A stretch of DNA of 64,000 bases from Chondrus crispus (Eukaryota > Rhodophyta > Florideophyceae > Gigartinales > Gigartinaceae). Shown in pieces: positions 11,001 to 22,659 of the stretch. The stretch spans positions 45,340 through 109,339 of the forward strand of contig NW_005179189.1 in NCBI RefSeq assembly GCF_000350225.1, written 5' to 3'. How positions within the stretch are numbered: position 1 is the first letter of the stretch; every line of letters begins with the position of its first letter. Made by a program: the position numbers and the translations under genes. The notes below the pieces were generated by a model, which saw only the letters and a list, made by a program, of their open reading frames with translations, had not been told where the DNA came from and ran no database searches.

Positions 11001-12850
11001 CTCCGTACTGGTACTTCCACACCGACCGAGCTATCTATTCCCCTGAATCCCAATTGCTCCCACCGAGCGCTGTTACCGGATAACCTTACGCGGGAGACCT
11101 ACTACGGCGCTCCGAGCCCTTATGGTGTCTACATTTGCCATTTTCCCGCTTCTCTCTTCCACCTTTGTTGCTGGCTACTCTACCGTAACTCTATTTCTCA
11201 CGTTGGGCCCGGGCCCCGTTGCCGATCATCACCGGGTGGTCTCCCGTTCACTCCATCGCTTTTGCACGCGCGTTCCATTTTCTCCGAGCCAATGCACACA
11301 CGTGGAATCAGTGCACAACAGAGATGACTTACATGTGATGCGATGGGCGTTCTGTGAAAATTATCGTTGCTTCTTTTAATTGTACATATGTTGCAGTTAT
11401 TTTGGACCGAACTGGAAGGATTCGTTAGTGGATAGTCCCTGTAAGCAGTACAACAATATATTGAGACAGTTGCATTGACTAAATCGCTGGAGATTGCTCA
11501 GCACTGCTTTAAAGCTCTTGTAAAGTCGGCTTAAATTGACGGAGCTTTTCGCTATCTCCACATCTTTCGATACGTAAACCCGCAATCTTTTGCTTCTGTG
11601 CTGGGCAGAGTTGAAAAGACATATAAGATTGAGCTGGAGAGAAAGTAAGAGGCAAAGAGAGTCCTAAGAACAGATAGGGAGGAGCATATACGCAAAAATA
11701 ATTGTGAAAGGACAAATCTTCGGAAATGATTTGAACAGGAAGCTTTAGGGATTTCGAAATTGGTCATTGAAAACGCCAGTCCACAAGTTTTGATGTGTCA
11801 GAAGTCATTTTGAAACATTTAAACTAACTCTCACCACAGCCGTAGCCATTTCTCTTTTCAGAAATAGATTTTGCCTCATCGAGAACCCGAGAGAGCCCTA
11901 TAATCATCAAAGAGAAATGTTTGTACCGGACGTAACGGCGGTCCAGAACAATTTACACCTTGCCACTCGTTCGTTCGAGAATGTAACTGATTCAAGCCCT
12001 CTGCGATGACTGCAGTTCTTTACAAATGGATATTTGATTGATGCAGGTTGTGACTGAAAAATGCCTGCACCAACTCTTTTCTTTTCTTGACGAATCGTCA
12101 CCATCTGAAGTCACAATGTGATCCCAGAGGACGTTTAGTGCCTTCTAAGAAGTATTAAAGCCTCAAACAGAAGTAACATTATATCTGCAGGACTGAAACC
12201 AGAACATGAAACTATTTTTGCTGACAACTGTAGAGGCAATGAGTGAGACCCCTTTGAAAATGGCTGAAAACGTGTAATTAGAGAACGTGTTCTAGGAGTA
12301 AAGACATGAGTGAGATTATGCGACCTATTACCGTGTCGCGCTCCACGATAAACACTATACCCGACACTTGTTCGTTATTGCAAACTGAATATACCAACAT
12401 CGCCTTGATTGAAAGAAGCACCGGGTACTGACTGATTGATATTTCAGGGCACCTCAGACAAATGCGAGGAGAAATGCTGGAGACTACTTTCAACATGAAT
12501 GAGGGGATTCATATTTCTGAACCAGTTGCAATTTGGAAAAGGGCCAGAAATGTTGTCGGAAGAGGTTGCATCTTTTCTAGAGTGAAATGAGGTATTTAAG
12601 CCTTGGGTGAGGCGTGAATTGAATTCCAAAACAAAAGGAAATAGAGATGCTTAAACCGGACGTTGGAATCAATACTTGGAACTTTTTGGTGTATTGTTGC
12701 AGAACATTTCTTGCCCAAATCCTCAAACAAATGAAAATAGCTAATATGGAGCTGAGATGAGATAGAAAAGGGGGTTTGTGCTCTCCACCTCAGAAAATAA
12801 TGCTTCAGTCTGTTGCCTTCCATAAATTGTTCTGAAAATTAAGAGGTATT
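8085..12850. other. AT-rich stretch without recognisable genes
   Basis: Only short ORFs on both strands, none with a recognisable motif, signal peptide or consistent codon use. Poly-pyrimidine tracts occur around 9640-9900. I see no LTR, tandem array or RNA gene. Confidence 0.5.
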
Positions 12851-12859
12851 TGTCGCATA

Positions 12860-13330
12860 AACACCGTTAGGCGAAAGACGGTGTTCGCGCAGCGCGGGGA
12901 GATCTCGGGTCGGCGGTGCGAGTGATCACAACCAGCCAACGCAACCGGGTACGGGCCCAGGCAGCGGGTGGTAGAGCGAGATCGGTCGTGGACGAGAGCA
13001 CGCGCCAGCAGATAGACGCCACCACGCCCCGGAGCAGCGCTGGATGACATACCAGTGCTGACAGGCGGAGGCAGATCTATGCCGGCCGACGTGTCGCGCG
13101 CGCTCAATACACGCCCGGGTACGTCTCACGCTCGCGGTTCGGTTGGGCTTGCGTTAGAAATAAACTGGAGGGGAAGGCCGAGGTGAAGGGTCGTGCACTC
13201 TAGTCTGCCTCCGTAGCCAGTGCGGGACGCCCCGCACTAGCGTTGTCAGCCATCGGGGCTGACAGTACACGTGGAGTACACGTGTATGAGCGCGCGCGAA
13301 CTGTATGCTCCGTACCTTACGGCGCTAGAC
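12860..13330. other. GC-rich island with clustered hairpins
   Basis: A local GC island. At 13219-13238 AGTGCGGG pairs with CCCGCACT; immediately after, TGTCAGCC and GGCTGACA form a second hairpin; then GTACACGTG is repeated twice within 20 bp. No ORF is convincing. This could be a promoter or LTR remnant; nothing decides. Confidence 0.3.
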
Positions 13331-14475
13331 CAAATTTTTAGATTAGTCGTCGACGATTATACGACAGTATTTACTTCTGGTCCAGGGCATAGTACTGCGA
13401 TGAATAAGTGACATATCGCTTGACCTTCAGAATTTGTTTAGGTTCGGGCAGCATTCCAACGTCCAGGGAAGATGACGTGGCGGAAGCGTGCTGATTGGGC
13501 TGCGGATCTAGGTGATAAACGACTAACCGATATCAAAAAGGCGTAGAGAAGCTCTTGAATGTCGGTTTCAACATCGCTAGAGACTGACCGGAGCCTGAGT
13601 TGATTTGATGCCATTTTCGGGACGTTAAGATTATGTCGAGCCGGGTGCATGGAGAAGCGTTTCGTATTTAGTATATTCCGGTTTGCAGAAAACTTTGAAA
13701 ATGCAGAGAAGCGTGGACCACAACGAATACGTGGAGTAAGATTCTCAGGATTTGATAGTTCCATGTGTGTACAGTACGCAGTGTATGGAGAACTAACAGT
13801 GCAAGTCTTCCCATCACGACGTCCGGATGAGTCGCATTCATCGCTGCCGCATATCACGTTCAAATCTCGCTTTCAACTATGGGAGCATTACATGGACCAC
13901 AACGATGAACTTTAAACAAGGAAATTCCGGAGCTTTCGTAAACGAGAATATCAGAAAAATGCAGTGGATCTGCATCAATCATTGCTGAAATTCATTTCTG
14001 TAAAATATGTGAACACTTTTCTGAAACGTTTACCCCAAACGTAAACTTTCAAACATGGGAGTATTAGACGAAAAGAACATGCAGTATAACTACACACTGT
14101 AGAGAGGAACCATCATCGCAACGACGGCTATCGATGTAGCTGTCAATTTCACGATGGGACGGGGAGGCATAACGAACATCGCAGAGCTCCGGTGAGATGT
14201 TAAAACATTTCTTTCGTAAGTCGCGTTCTGCAATTCTGTGGACAAACGATCCACATTTGCTGACTCCGCATTCTGTCACTGCACAGCTACTCTTACTTTG
14301 GCAATGAAGATGGCACATGCAATCAAGCTGTCAATATAGCTTGATGCGGAGTACAGGCACTTCAGAAGTTGAGTTCTCCTTTAATTTCATCTTAGTCACG
14401 GATTTGCAGTGCCTCCATAATTTTCCATGTTATAATGCACACCTTGCAGATCTATTCTCCGTTACATGCGGGCCA

Positions 14476-14920
14476 CAGGAAAAACTTAGAACCAGGAGAA
14501 ACCGATATAGAGTCACTTTCATTCTGGCAACATTCATCATTCTGGGACGTCTCGATATCCGGGAAGAGGGACCGACTTTGAGGGACTATTCGCGAAGCAT
14601 GGACAGCAGCTTTCCAAACATTTTGGGAAGCTTTCGAGCACTTTTTCATTGCTTCGAAATAGCTATTCACGGAAGACCTCCGTCAGCAATTTCTTACTGG
14701 GAGAGCAGAACGTTACGCACAGTGTATGAAAAAAGAGAAAAGGCTCCTTAACTCCACCAGGTTCATAAACGGGACCATTCTAAGCATTGGGCGACCGACC
14801 GGGGGCCTGGGTCAGTGGGTTGCTCATGGTGGGCATATGCGCAAACATGCTATCAAATTTCAGGCTGTGAACACACCCCCGATGGTCTCATTCAGCATTT
14901 TGTGGGCCGCCAGAGGGTAG
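14476..14920 (+). pseudogene. PIF/Harbinger-type DDE transposase relic
   Basis: Recognised by comparison with the better-preserved Harbinger transposase at 47.1-48.4 kb. Here the plus strand reads RTRRNRYRVTFILATFIILG (cf. TRNGYTVTPLLATCLVLRRL there), then after a frame change a helical stretch with a TAG, then FINGTILSIGRP and HAIKFQAVNTP (cf. FIDGTNLKIARP and HAIKFQAITTP). The first catalytic aspartate is replaced by asparagine. The GDSGY and VEW blocks are not found downstream, so the C-terminal half is lost or unrecognisable. Function would have been cut-and-paste transposition; this copy is dead. Confidence 0.75.
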
Positions 14921-16632
14921 GCGCCACGATTGGACGTCTGATGTACGCAGAAAGATGAACGAATTTCTCCCGACGGTTCTTTAGCGAGAGTAAAGCAGCA
15001 CTTTATTTACGGGGAATCGAGCAAGAATCAACGTTGGTCCATTGATGTGCCCATTCAAGATCGAAAGTATCTCCCGCGCAGTTGGAGTATAATAGGGACC
15101 TATCTTCCGTGCGAATTAGTGCGGAATAAATTTTTAAAGGAGTGAAGAATCGGTTTCTCGCCATCGAATTTAAACGGAAGATGAAAGTTTTTGAATCCAC
15201 GCTCGAGATGCGGTACATAGCGGCAATTCTACTATCTAATTTTCACAACTGTCCATACCTAAACCAGATTTGTGACAATTTTGAATGCTCACCTCCAGAT
15301 CTGAAGATAGGTACGTGACCCGCAAGAACAAAAGGATATCAGATGCAATCAGAGTGAAGGGGGGGAGGATTGGAGCTGGGAGGTTGGCGGAGAGTGGAGG
15401 TAGAGGACACAGCCGCCTTTCCTGCAACCGTGGAATACGGTGCGCTCCCACACACGCGGCATGGGACATCAGGTAGCCTGCGCCCTGCCGCAGGCGAAAG
15501 TCCTTCTTGCCGTCCTTTCCAACGCCACTGTGCCTTTCACGAAGGATGAAGGTGATAACGTTAGGGAGGGAAGAAGGGGGAAAATGAGGGAAAGATGGAG
15601 AAAGAGGGGAATTGTGAGCAAGTGCGGCAGGGGAAAAAGTGCGTCAGGGAACGAGAGACTACGTGAGGAAAGGAAGGAAGGGAAACGTCACGACAGTGGC
15701 CAGTGGGAGGAAGGCGCGTGCAGTTACCAATCTGAGAAGTTCGAGGGATCCTCTTCACTACTTTCCACTCAGAAACCACATACTCGACAAACTCGGGGCT
15801 GATGCGTCCGATCTGGAGAAACGCTTTAAAAGAGAACCGCATTTGTGCTGAAGACATGGAAACTAATTCTCATGGAAAAATCCGGTTGGTTTAATGTTTT
15901 TTGCAATTACCTCTATGAGAGCCGTAAAAAGTTCCACCTAAAGCTTCAGCTAGTTTACGAGCCCCTTACGCTACTCTTTTCGTTCCTCTATTAGTTTCCT
16001 CTGCCACTCGAGGCGCCCCTGCGCAAACTCCTCCCCACTGCCATCGGGCGTGCTGCGATCAAAATGAAAGTCATTTCCCTCTAGCGATATCCTGACGAGG
16101 TCTGCGTACCTCATATGGTATAGTAATGCCTGAAAGCCTCCTTCTGTGAAATTGCCCATTGTCGTTTTCTTTTTCTTTTTTGCACTAGCATTCGTAGTAC
16201 CACCTTACGCCTCACCTTCTATTTAGTCGAATACCACGGCACCAGTTCCTTAATTGCAGTTTTCGTCTTCTGTTTCTCATCCTTTTGTATAATTTCGCCT
16301 TTGGGCAGATCTCATCAGCTCAAGAACAAAACGTTCTTTGTCTTACACCTTCGTTTTCTCGAACAATGTCAAAGCTTTATGAATCCCAGTCATCCTGAGA
16401 TTCCGGGACGGTCATCACGAGGCTAGACAACGCTTCCTCTTCTACATGGACTCCAGATACCCATTTTTTGTCGGTGTCGTTTTTGGAATATTGAGCTTGG
16501 ACCCTTTTGTACCTGTCTTGAACTGTTTTCCAAATGACACTGTCATGGTCTCCAGAATATATGTTTCACTCACTCTTTCTGCAACATTAGCCAACGTTTT
16601 GTTCGTTTCTCCAATTTCAGCATAGACCACTC
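14921..16632. other. no recognised gene; one weak ORF on minus
   Basis: Mostly low-information sequence with purine-rich runs at 15350-15680. A short minus-strand ORF (15971-16159) reads GGFQALLYHMRYADL, which faintly recalls a segment of D5-like primases, but the rest does not match and I do not call it. Another short minus ORF at 16442-16663 abuts the LTR at 16633 and is unrecognised. Confidence 0.3.
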
Positions 16633-17066
16633 TGGCCAGCCACAGGCACACGGTCCACAACAACAGGGAATCGTATTCGGGGTTCGTAATTGGTCACTGA
16701 GCGGGTCGGCGGAGGACAGCTTAGGGAGGAAAAAGTCTATTGGTCACTTCGTGTGGCCCAGAGCGGAGGTGACGGTTCAGAGGTGGGTCCGAGGAGACTG
16801 CTCGGAGTGCTGGCGAGCAGCTTGGCCAGTTGCGTTCCGGGCAAGTGCGGTGACGGTGTTCGAACTTCGTCGTTGTCTGCCTTCCCAACAGTGGTTGAGG
16901 AAGCCTTTATATACTGTATTGACACGAAATCATCTACTAGCCTTCTGGGTTCTATAAACCCATATAGGGCATATCAAGGATGCTAGTATAGACTTATGGA
17001 TAACCAGTGTCCCATAAACGGAGTTATCAATCAGATGCGTAGGTCGATGAGAGACAGGGTGCAACA
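16633..17066 (-). repeat. 3' LTR of gypsy no. 2
   Basis: Reads TGGCCAGCC at the left and GCAACA at the right on the plus strand, so it is bounded by TG..CA. It matches 24202-24635 over its whole length with a scatter of substitutions. Read on the minus strand it contains TATATAAAGG, a TATA-like element in the sense of pol transcription. Confidence 0.9.
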
Positions 17067-17249
17067 CTGCCCCTATGAGGTCTGTCTCGGCGGCGAAATT
17101 GCTCAGGAAAGGTTTAGCTGATTTTAACCTTGTTGATGAGATTCTTTTTTGACTTAAACGTGCGGAGAAAGTCTGCAACTATATCGAATATGTCGGCGAA
17201 AAGGTCGGCGACAGGCTGCCAGGTCCAGTTGCGTTGGTCTGGAAGCCCT

Positions 17250-18505
17250 TCCTATTGAACGCGAAAGAATAATCCATCGGGTGCCTCACCGACGTCTAGT
17301 ATTGCTCGATGACTTTGAAGCGGGATTCGGTTCGCTCGGCGAGTTCCATCATTTCTTTCGGTACGGCGGAGCCAAGTAGAGAGTCGCGATACTTGATAAG
17401 ACGGGCGCAGTGGACTCTTTCAGTCTTACCGCTACAGAGAGAAGATATTCCATAGACAAGGGCGCAGTAGACAGCGGTTATGCGACACGGTCCGAACCAG
17501 CGAAAGCGCAGTTTGTGTCCTCGATCGTTGACGCGTCGGACGAGAACAAAGTCTCCGACAACAAATGAGAGGTGTATGATGTTGGTAGATTTGTTGTGTG
17601 CAGCATTGGATTTTGCGCAACGTAGGCTAACAGAGCGTTCGACATCTTTGTGGACTTGGTCGAGGGAGGCCTAAAGGTCAGAGATGGCCAGTACCGGAGC
17701 TGCACGAGTGCGTGTCAAAGAACGCCATTTGTGAGCTTCGGCAGAATGAGGTAAAATGCGTATGACAGGGCGGTTGGGAGGGATTCCCGTCATGACCTCT
17801 AGGGGGAGCGAGCAATGCCATTAGAGCGGCGGCCAAGGCGATCTAGGCTTGTTTCGTTGAGTGCAGAAGCGATAGCTCGGAGGATGGAAGCCCAGTCTTG
17901 CGGGGCGAGCTTCAATTCAGCGATCATGGCCCTTGTGGCGGACAGTATCGAGCGCATGAGAGATTCGACAGTGCCGTGGGCCCATGGGGAGTAGGCCACG
18001 GAGAACTTGTGTTTAATGCGATACGTCTTGGGGAGTTCCTCGAGCACTTCGTTTTTGAAGTGCGAGCCTTGATCAGACACTCAGGTGTCGGGTGTCGTGA
18101 AGACGCGGTTCCAGCGAGCTATTACTTTTGCAGTATGTGTAACATCTGCAGAATTATTAGGTTCCAACAAACAGTAGCCGCTTAGGTCATCTTTGACCAC
18201 TAATACGTACTTTTGGTCCTCATCACTATCCCCGAGGAACAGGTAGTCGAAGTGAATTATTTCGTTTAGCCGGGAGGCGTGTAGGGTCGTTGATAGGGGT
18301 CGCGGGACCGTGTTTCCGCTCTTGGAAAGGACGCAGAGAAGACAATATGAGGTGAAGGAGCGAGTGTCATCTCGGACGTGAGTCCACGTGAATGCCTCGC
18401 GAAGTGCGTTCCGCGTGGCATCCGAACCACGATGGCCAGCGTTACCAGCGTGAGCGATAGTCAGGAGTCGTAGCTTGAGGTTTACACAATCGTCGGGTAT
18501 CAGCC
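17250..18505 (-). pseudogene. gypsy no. 2 integrase and C-terminal domain
   Basis: Integrase region on the minus strand. The zinc-binding part has H-x-H spacing around AHAGNAGHRG and ends with a CLLC pair. Core blocks follow: a first Asp in IIHFDYLFLGDSDE, a second in VSDQGSHFKNEV and Glu in SPWAHGTVESL. The codon before VSDQGSHF is TGA where tryptophan is usual, so the frame is broken at about 18081-18083. Downstream the C-terminal module reads VVGDFVLVRRVNDRGHKL and GPCRITAVY, a chromatin-contact type tail, ending near 17290. The palindrome at 18539-18590 sits just upstream, between RNase H and integrase. Confidence 0.88.
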
Positions 18506-19486
18506 CTAGATCGAGTGGTTTAGCAGTGCACTGCTACACATACATAAGGCCTCCGCCCCACGCATGCGTGGGGCGGGGGTCTTATGTATGGATTGGGCTG
18601 TAATAAATTCAGCAGCAGAGGGCCACTCGAACTCCGGGGAGTCCGGAGGGATAGTAACACCGTTGAATGGGAGAGCAGCTGTAACACGGCAAATGGAAGG
18701 CGCTCTTCGATATCCTCGCATCCAGCGTGTCATTATGTCGGGCCACACATTGGAATCTCCCTGGATGTGCTCGATTCGGTAAGTAAATGCACTTAGGAAG
18801 AGTGCCCAACGGATGACCTTGAGGACCTTGTGGCGGCCGAGGGAGGGTCCCATTGAGACCGGGCTGGAAGCGAACAGCAAGTTGCGGTGGTCTGTGAAAA
18901 TGAAGATGGAGGGGTTGCATGCGAGAAGATAGTCTAGTTTGCGTAAAGCTTGCACAACAGCGAATGCCTCGCGCTCGTAGGTAGACCAGTGTTCCTCGCG
19001 GTCAGAGAAACTTCCACTGAGAAATGCCAAAGGATGATGCGCTTGTTCACCGATAGCTTTCGACAGCTGAAGAGATTGGCACTGTGTTGTGCATACGGCC
19101 CAGTGCTTATCGGACGCGTCGGTCTGCACGCAAAGGGACAAATTCGGGTCACGGTGTGCCAGCCGAGTGGCTTCTTGTAGCTGCTCCTGGAGGTCTTTAA
19201 ACGCTGCTTCGTGCTTCTGGCACCATCCCAAGTCACTCAGGGTAAACGTAGAGATATGTTTTTTCTTTCGGCTTCCACTCACCTTAGTGTAGTCTAATTC
19301 TAGAAGTTCGCGCAAAGGCGCTGCCCTTTCAACGAAACGTGGGATACTCGTAGAGACCCAACTTGCTCCGTGAACGTACTCGCAGAGCTCCCCGGCGGTA
19401 TGGGGGAGGTCAGTGTTCTTGAGTCCTGAAAGGTTCTTCGGGTTGAACCTTACACCACGGGAATCAATAATGCGGCCGCACCATGT
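18506..19486 (-). pseudogene. gypsy no. 2 RT end, connection and RNase H
   Basis: The downstream part of pol, resuming after the inserted transposon. The first native residues are TWCGRIIDSRGVRFNP, the end of RT. RNase H follows with CVQTDASDKHWA, the Glu block STYEREAFAVVQAL, and FTDHRNLLF. The frame stays open through this part. The tail (APRMRGAEALCMCSS) is encoded by the palindrome at 18539-18590 and does not look like native polyprotein. Removing the insertion and one TA copy joins this segment to the upstream RT (see 21786-22511). Confidence 0.9.
18539..18590. repeat. quasi-palindrome between RNase H and integrase
   Basis: Arms of 26 bp (18539-18564 and 18565-18590) with two mismatches and no loop, centred on GCATGC. 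Confidence 0.93.
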
Positions 19487-19741
19487 ACACCCGAATACTG
19501 CAAATAGTGCAGTCTGCCCTATTTTGGAACGCCAATTCGAAGCCGAGGTGACGGTATTTACTGCGGTCCGCACTAATATTGATACCGCACTAATTAAGTC
19601 ATTTCCCCTATTAGTGCGGTCCGCAGTAACTAATTCTGTTCTTAATAGTGCGGTCTACCCTAAATCTGTCTGTAATGCCGAATGAAATCTGGACCAATCA
19701 GAAGAGTTGAGATTTTTATTGTGTAAGGGTACTGGATATCT

Positions 19742-21665
19742 CTACGCGCCTTCGTCAACCACCTGGCCCTCATTCGCAATCACAGGAGCTCCACCAAAAT
19801 GGTTTAGATGCCTCTGAATTATGTTCTGTAGCTTGGGAAACAATAGTCTTTCCTCCCACTGCCCATTTGTGTCGAGCGAAAAGCCACATCTGATCATGGC
19901 TGTCCGTGCGTAGGTTAGACCCTCGCTGTCGCGTTGTGCTTTAACATCCCGAACAGCAGCTGTGGCAAGCTCCAGAAAGTAGTCCTTGCCTGGATTAGGC
20001 AACTTGCCAGAAGAAGCCGTAAAGTCACCCGCCATTATGCGCTCCATTTTGTGCTGGTCCCAACGACAACGTCAAGCATCTTTTAGCTTTTGTATCACAA
20101 AGGAATCGGCGGGCTGCAGTAGGTCCGTACAGTTCGGCGGGAAAAACCTGACCTCTGTGTTGATTTCGTTCAACGCTTCCAACATTGCCGCAGTCTCACC
20201 ATGCCCGCTGCAGTTGTCCATATACAAAACACGACGCCGGCCGTGCCGAAGCGCCTTAATTACTCTCCGTTCCGTCAGCCGCTGCGGCATTACTTCGCGA
20301 TCTATCCAACCCTTCGGCCCCGAGCGATACGAAACTCTCGCTACATCGTCAGGAACCCTTTGAATTGGGTAGCTTCTCTTCTTGTTCTGAAAAACCATCA
20401 TTGGCGCTTCGATTCTGGCATCCCTTCCACCAGATATACATACAATCATTGTCATCCCTTCCGCCCCAGACACTACGTCTGAATACTTTACCTCGGCTTC
20501 ACCGCAAATTCCCAACGTTCGATGGTTGTCCATGTTGATGACAAAGTGCGTTTCGTCAGCATTTGACACATCGTCCTCATCTAAACGTCCTGAACGCAAC
20601 TCTCGAGCCACAAATCCAAGATGATACGCCACTTACTTCTCGATAAAAGCTTGCTTCTCCGGGAAAACCATCAATTTGCCTGTTTGGGCGCGACTAACAA
20701 TTTCGTTCCGCTCCATAAATGCCTGGATCCAACGCGGTGTGATCATATACTGAATAAACTATTTTGACGACGTATCAAAACAATTTAGAAAATATTCATC
20801 CCTCGTAGAACTTTTTATGAGCTGTCTCGCAAGATCCCCGAGCCGCTTGGCTTTGAACTTGAGTCCGGTTTTTCGAAGCCTGTCAAACTCTTCGAGGAGG
20901 TCGGCCTGCAGCGCCATTACCCAAGCAGACCTCTTCCGACCGCGGCCAGGCTTGGCCTTTAGATACCGTATCTAAAGGCCAATCCTGGCCGCAGTGTGAC
21001 ACCCTTTTGAAGCCACAGCTTGTAACCCTGGTAATTGAGCGCGGCGCGCAAGTCGTCTCGTCTGCTTCAAGGTACTCGAGGCGTGCTTTCCATAAGCGAC
21101 TTGCCTTAGAATTGTTCGCCTTTTCGTTGCCACGTAACAGATGGGGAAACTGGCCGACAGCTTTTGAGGCAATGTGTTTAGAACCTGCCCTGGAGACCTC
21201 CTCAGACATCCACTTGACAATCCTAACGCAATCTGGTCGCGTAAGCACACGTTGGACCGCTCTTTTGCGGACCGCCGAGGGCGCGGCTGTGTTGGGAGGC
21301 GGTGCCGGAAGGCCGGAGTTGGGTTGGAGTGTGGCAGATGTAGGCGGATCCGCAGAGGAATGATGGGCATCTACAGTAGCTTCTTGTGTTGAAGCTGCGT
21401 CTCTTTCGTTCCGCAGGCGTTCGGCATTTTGGAGGGAAGCAATAATGGGAGATGCTGATACCGTTATGATACGCAAGCTGGATCTTTCGGACAGCGGGGT
21501 GCAGCTTTGATGTAAGAATGGAAAAGATAAGCCTTTATATGTGCATAACCGAAACACCACAATGCCGTTTTGTTCCAGATTTGGGTTAGTATCTGTCAAA
21601 AATGGCCCGCACGACAGCGAATTGGCTGCCTTCTGAGACTGCACTATTAGATGTATTGTTTGCAA
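19742..21665 (-). pseudogene. pogo-like DDE_1 transposase, decayed
   Basis: Cut-and-paste transposase of the element at 19488-21785. From high to low coordinate: an N-terminal Ala/Pro-rich part, a helix-turn-helix part (KAKPGRGRKRSAW, then ITPRWIQAFMERNEI), then the catalytic core with Asp in NADETHFVINMDN, Asp in LYMDNCSGHGE and Asp in PPNCTDLLQPADSF, the DDD form of the pogo/jerky family. Stops interrupt the helix-turn-helix part (TAG after DTSSK, TAA before VAYHLGFV), a shift lies at 20047-20072, and a palindrome at 20942-20992 disrupts the frame. All three catalytic acids remain, but the protein cannot be made whole. Confidence 0.9.
20942..20992. repeat. quasi-palindrome inside pogo transposase
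   Basis: Arms of 24 bp (20942-20965 and 20969-20992) with one mismatch and a 3-nt spacer. The left arm, read on minus, encodes the native KAKPGR segment; the right arm is its inverted copy and breaks the frame. Confidence 0.9.
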
Positions 21666-21785
21666 TTAGTGCGGACCGCAGTAATTGCGCCATTGGCGAT
21701 AGGCGAGAAACACAATTTACTGCGGTCTGCACTAATTTCGAACCCGCACTATATTTTCACCCGCACTATTTACAGTATTCGGGTG

Positions 21786-22511
21786 TAGCTTCTCGGAGGA
21801 AGAATTTGGATTTTGGGAGAGATACAACCAGTCTTCGAGCACGGCAGAGATCGAAGAAGCGGCGGAGTACGCGAAGGGGGTGCTCCTCGTCCGTGGCGAA
21901 GAGAATAAGTCGTCGAGCCACGCCTTGAAATTTTCGAGTAGTTCGTTGAAACAGTCTGCTACCTTTTCTTGGAAGTTAGCAGCTGAATTGGTTCCCCGTT
22001 GAGTAGTGCGGGTAGGCATCACGACACCCTCTGGTGACATGAGGGCAAAAAGTGGCTGACTTTCGAGATGCAACGGAGCTTGCCAATATTCACTACAGAA
22101 GTCGATAGCGGCGAAAGCATTGCAACCGCGAGCGTCGGAGAGTTCTGCCTCGATGTTGGGCACGGGCCAGAATGTCTGGACGGTGGCATCGCTTACGGGA
22201 CGGTAGTCGACAGTAAGTCGGTACATGGCCGGAGGGCGCTTCGGAACGATGAGTGGGGCGGATACCCATTCGGGAGCAGTAACCGGCTTGACCAATCCCA
22301 GTTTCAACAATTGCCTCACGTATCGGGAGATGAATTCTTTCTTGGGCGGTGGATAGCGGCGTTGTTTTGCACGAACAGGCACGGCGTCCCGTTTGAGATT
22401 AACGCGTAGCGGTTTGATGTCAGCAGGCTCTCCAGAATCGAGCCTGAGTTTTATGACGTCTGTAAAAGTGTTTAGGAGGGCTTCCAGGCCTTCCAGGCCC
22501 ATGTCAATCAT
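21786..22511 (-). pseudogene. gypsy no. 2 reverse transcriptase, upstream part
   Basis: RT on the minus strand with KLGLVKPVTAPEWVSAPLIV, YRLTVDYRPVSD and FAAIDFCSEYWQAPL. The catalytic box reads AWLDD (canonical YxDD), and a one-base shift directly after it (near 21905) moves the native frame, which then reads ILFATDEEHPLRVL and SLPKSKFFLREA up to the transposon insertion at 21785. The start lies in a continuous frame coming from the protease side; no separate start codon is implied. Confidence 0.88.
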
Positions 22512-22659
22512 TCACCCTTATCGAGCTTCGTCGATCTTTTGGCGAAGAATGTTTTTCTTGTCGGAGGGATTTTCCGGACCGAGATCTAGACAGCCGTCAT
22601 CGTCGTTGAGATCGGAGTCATCAGCTCCATCTTCTGAGTGGTAGACGCCTTCGAGAATT

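Larger units (their letters stand above)
19488..21785 (-). mobile_element. pogo-like (Tc1/mariner group) DNA transposon inserted in gypsy RT
   Basis: The element is 2298 bp. Terminal inverted repeats begin CACCCGAATACTG on the left (19488) and end CAGTATTCGGGTG on the right (21785); similarity extends into AAATAGTGC. TA dinucleotides flank both ends (19486-19487 and 21786-21787), the target duplication of Tc1/mariner elements. Subterminal sequences repeat the motif TTAGTGCGGTCCGCAGTAA several times in both orientations, likely transposase-binding sites. Excision with one TA rejoins host codons so that the gypsy RT reads FFLREATWCGRIIDS without a break, which fixes the boundaries. Confidence 0.93.
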
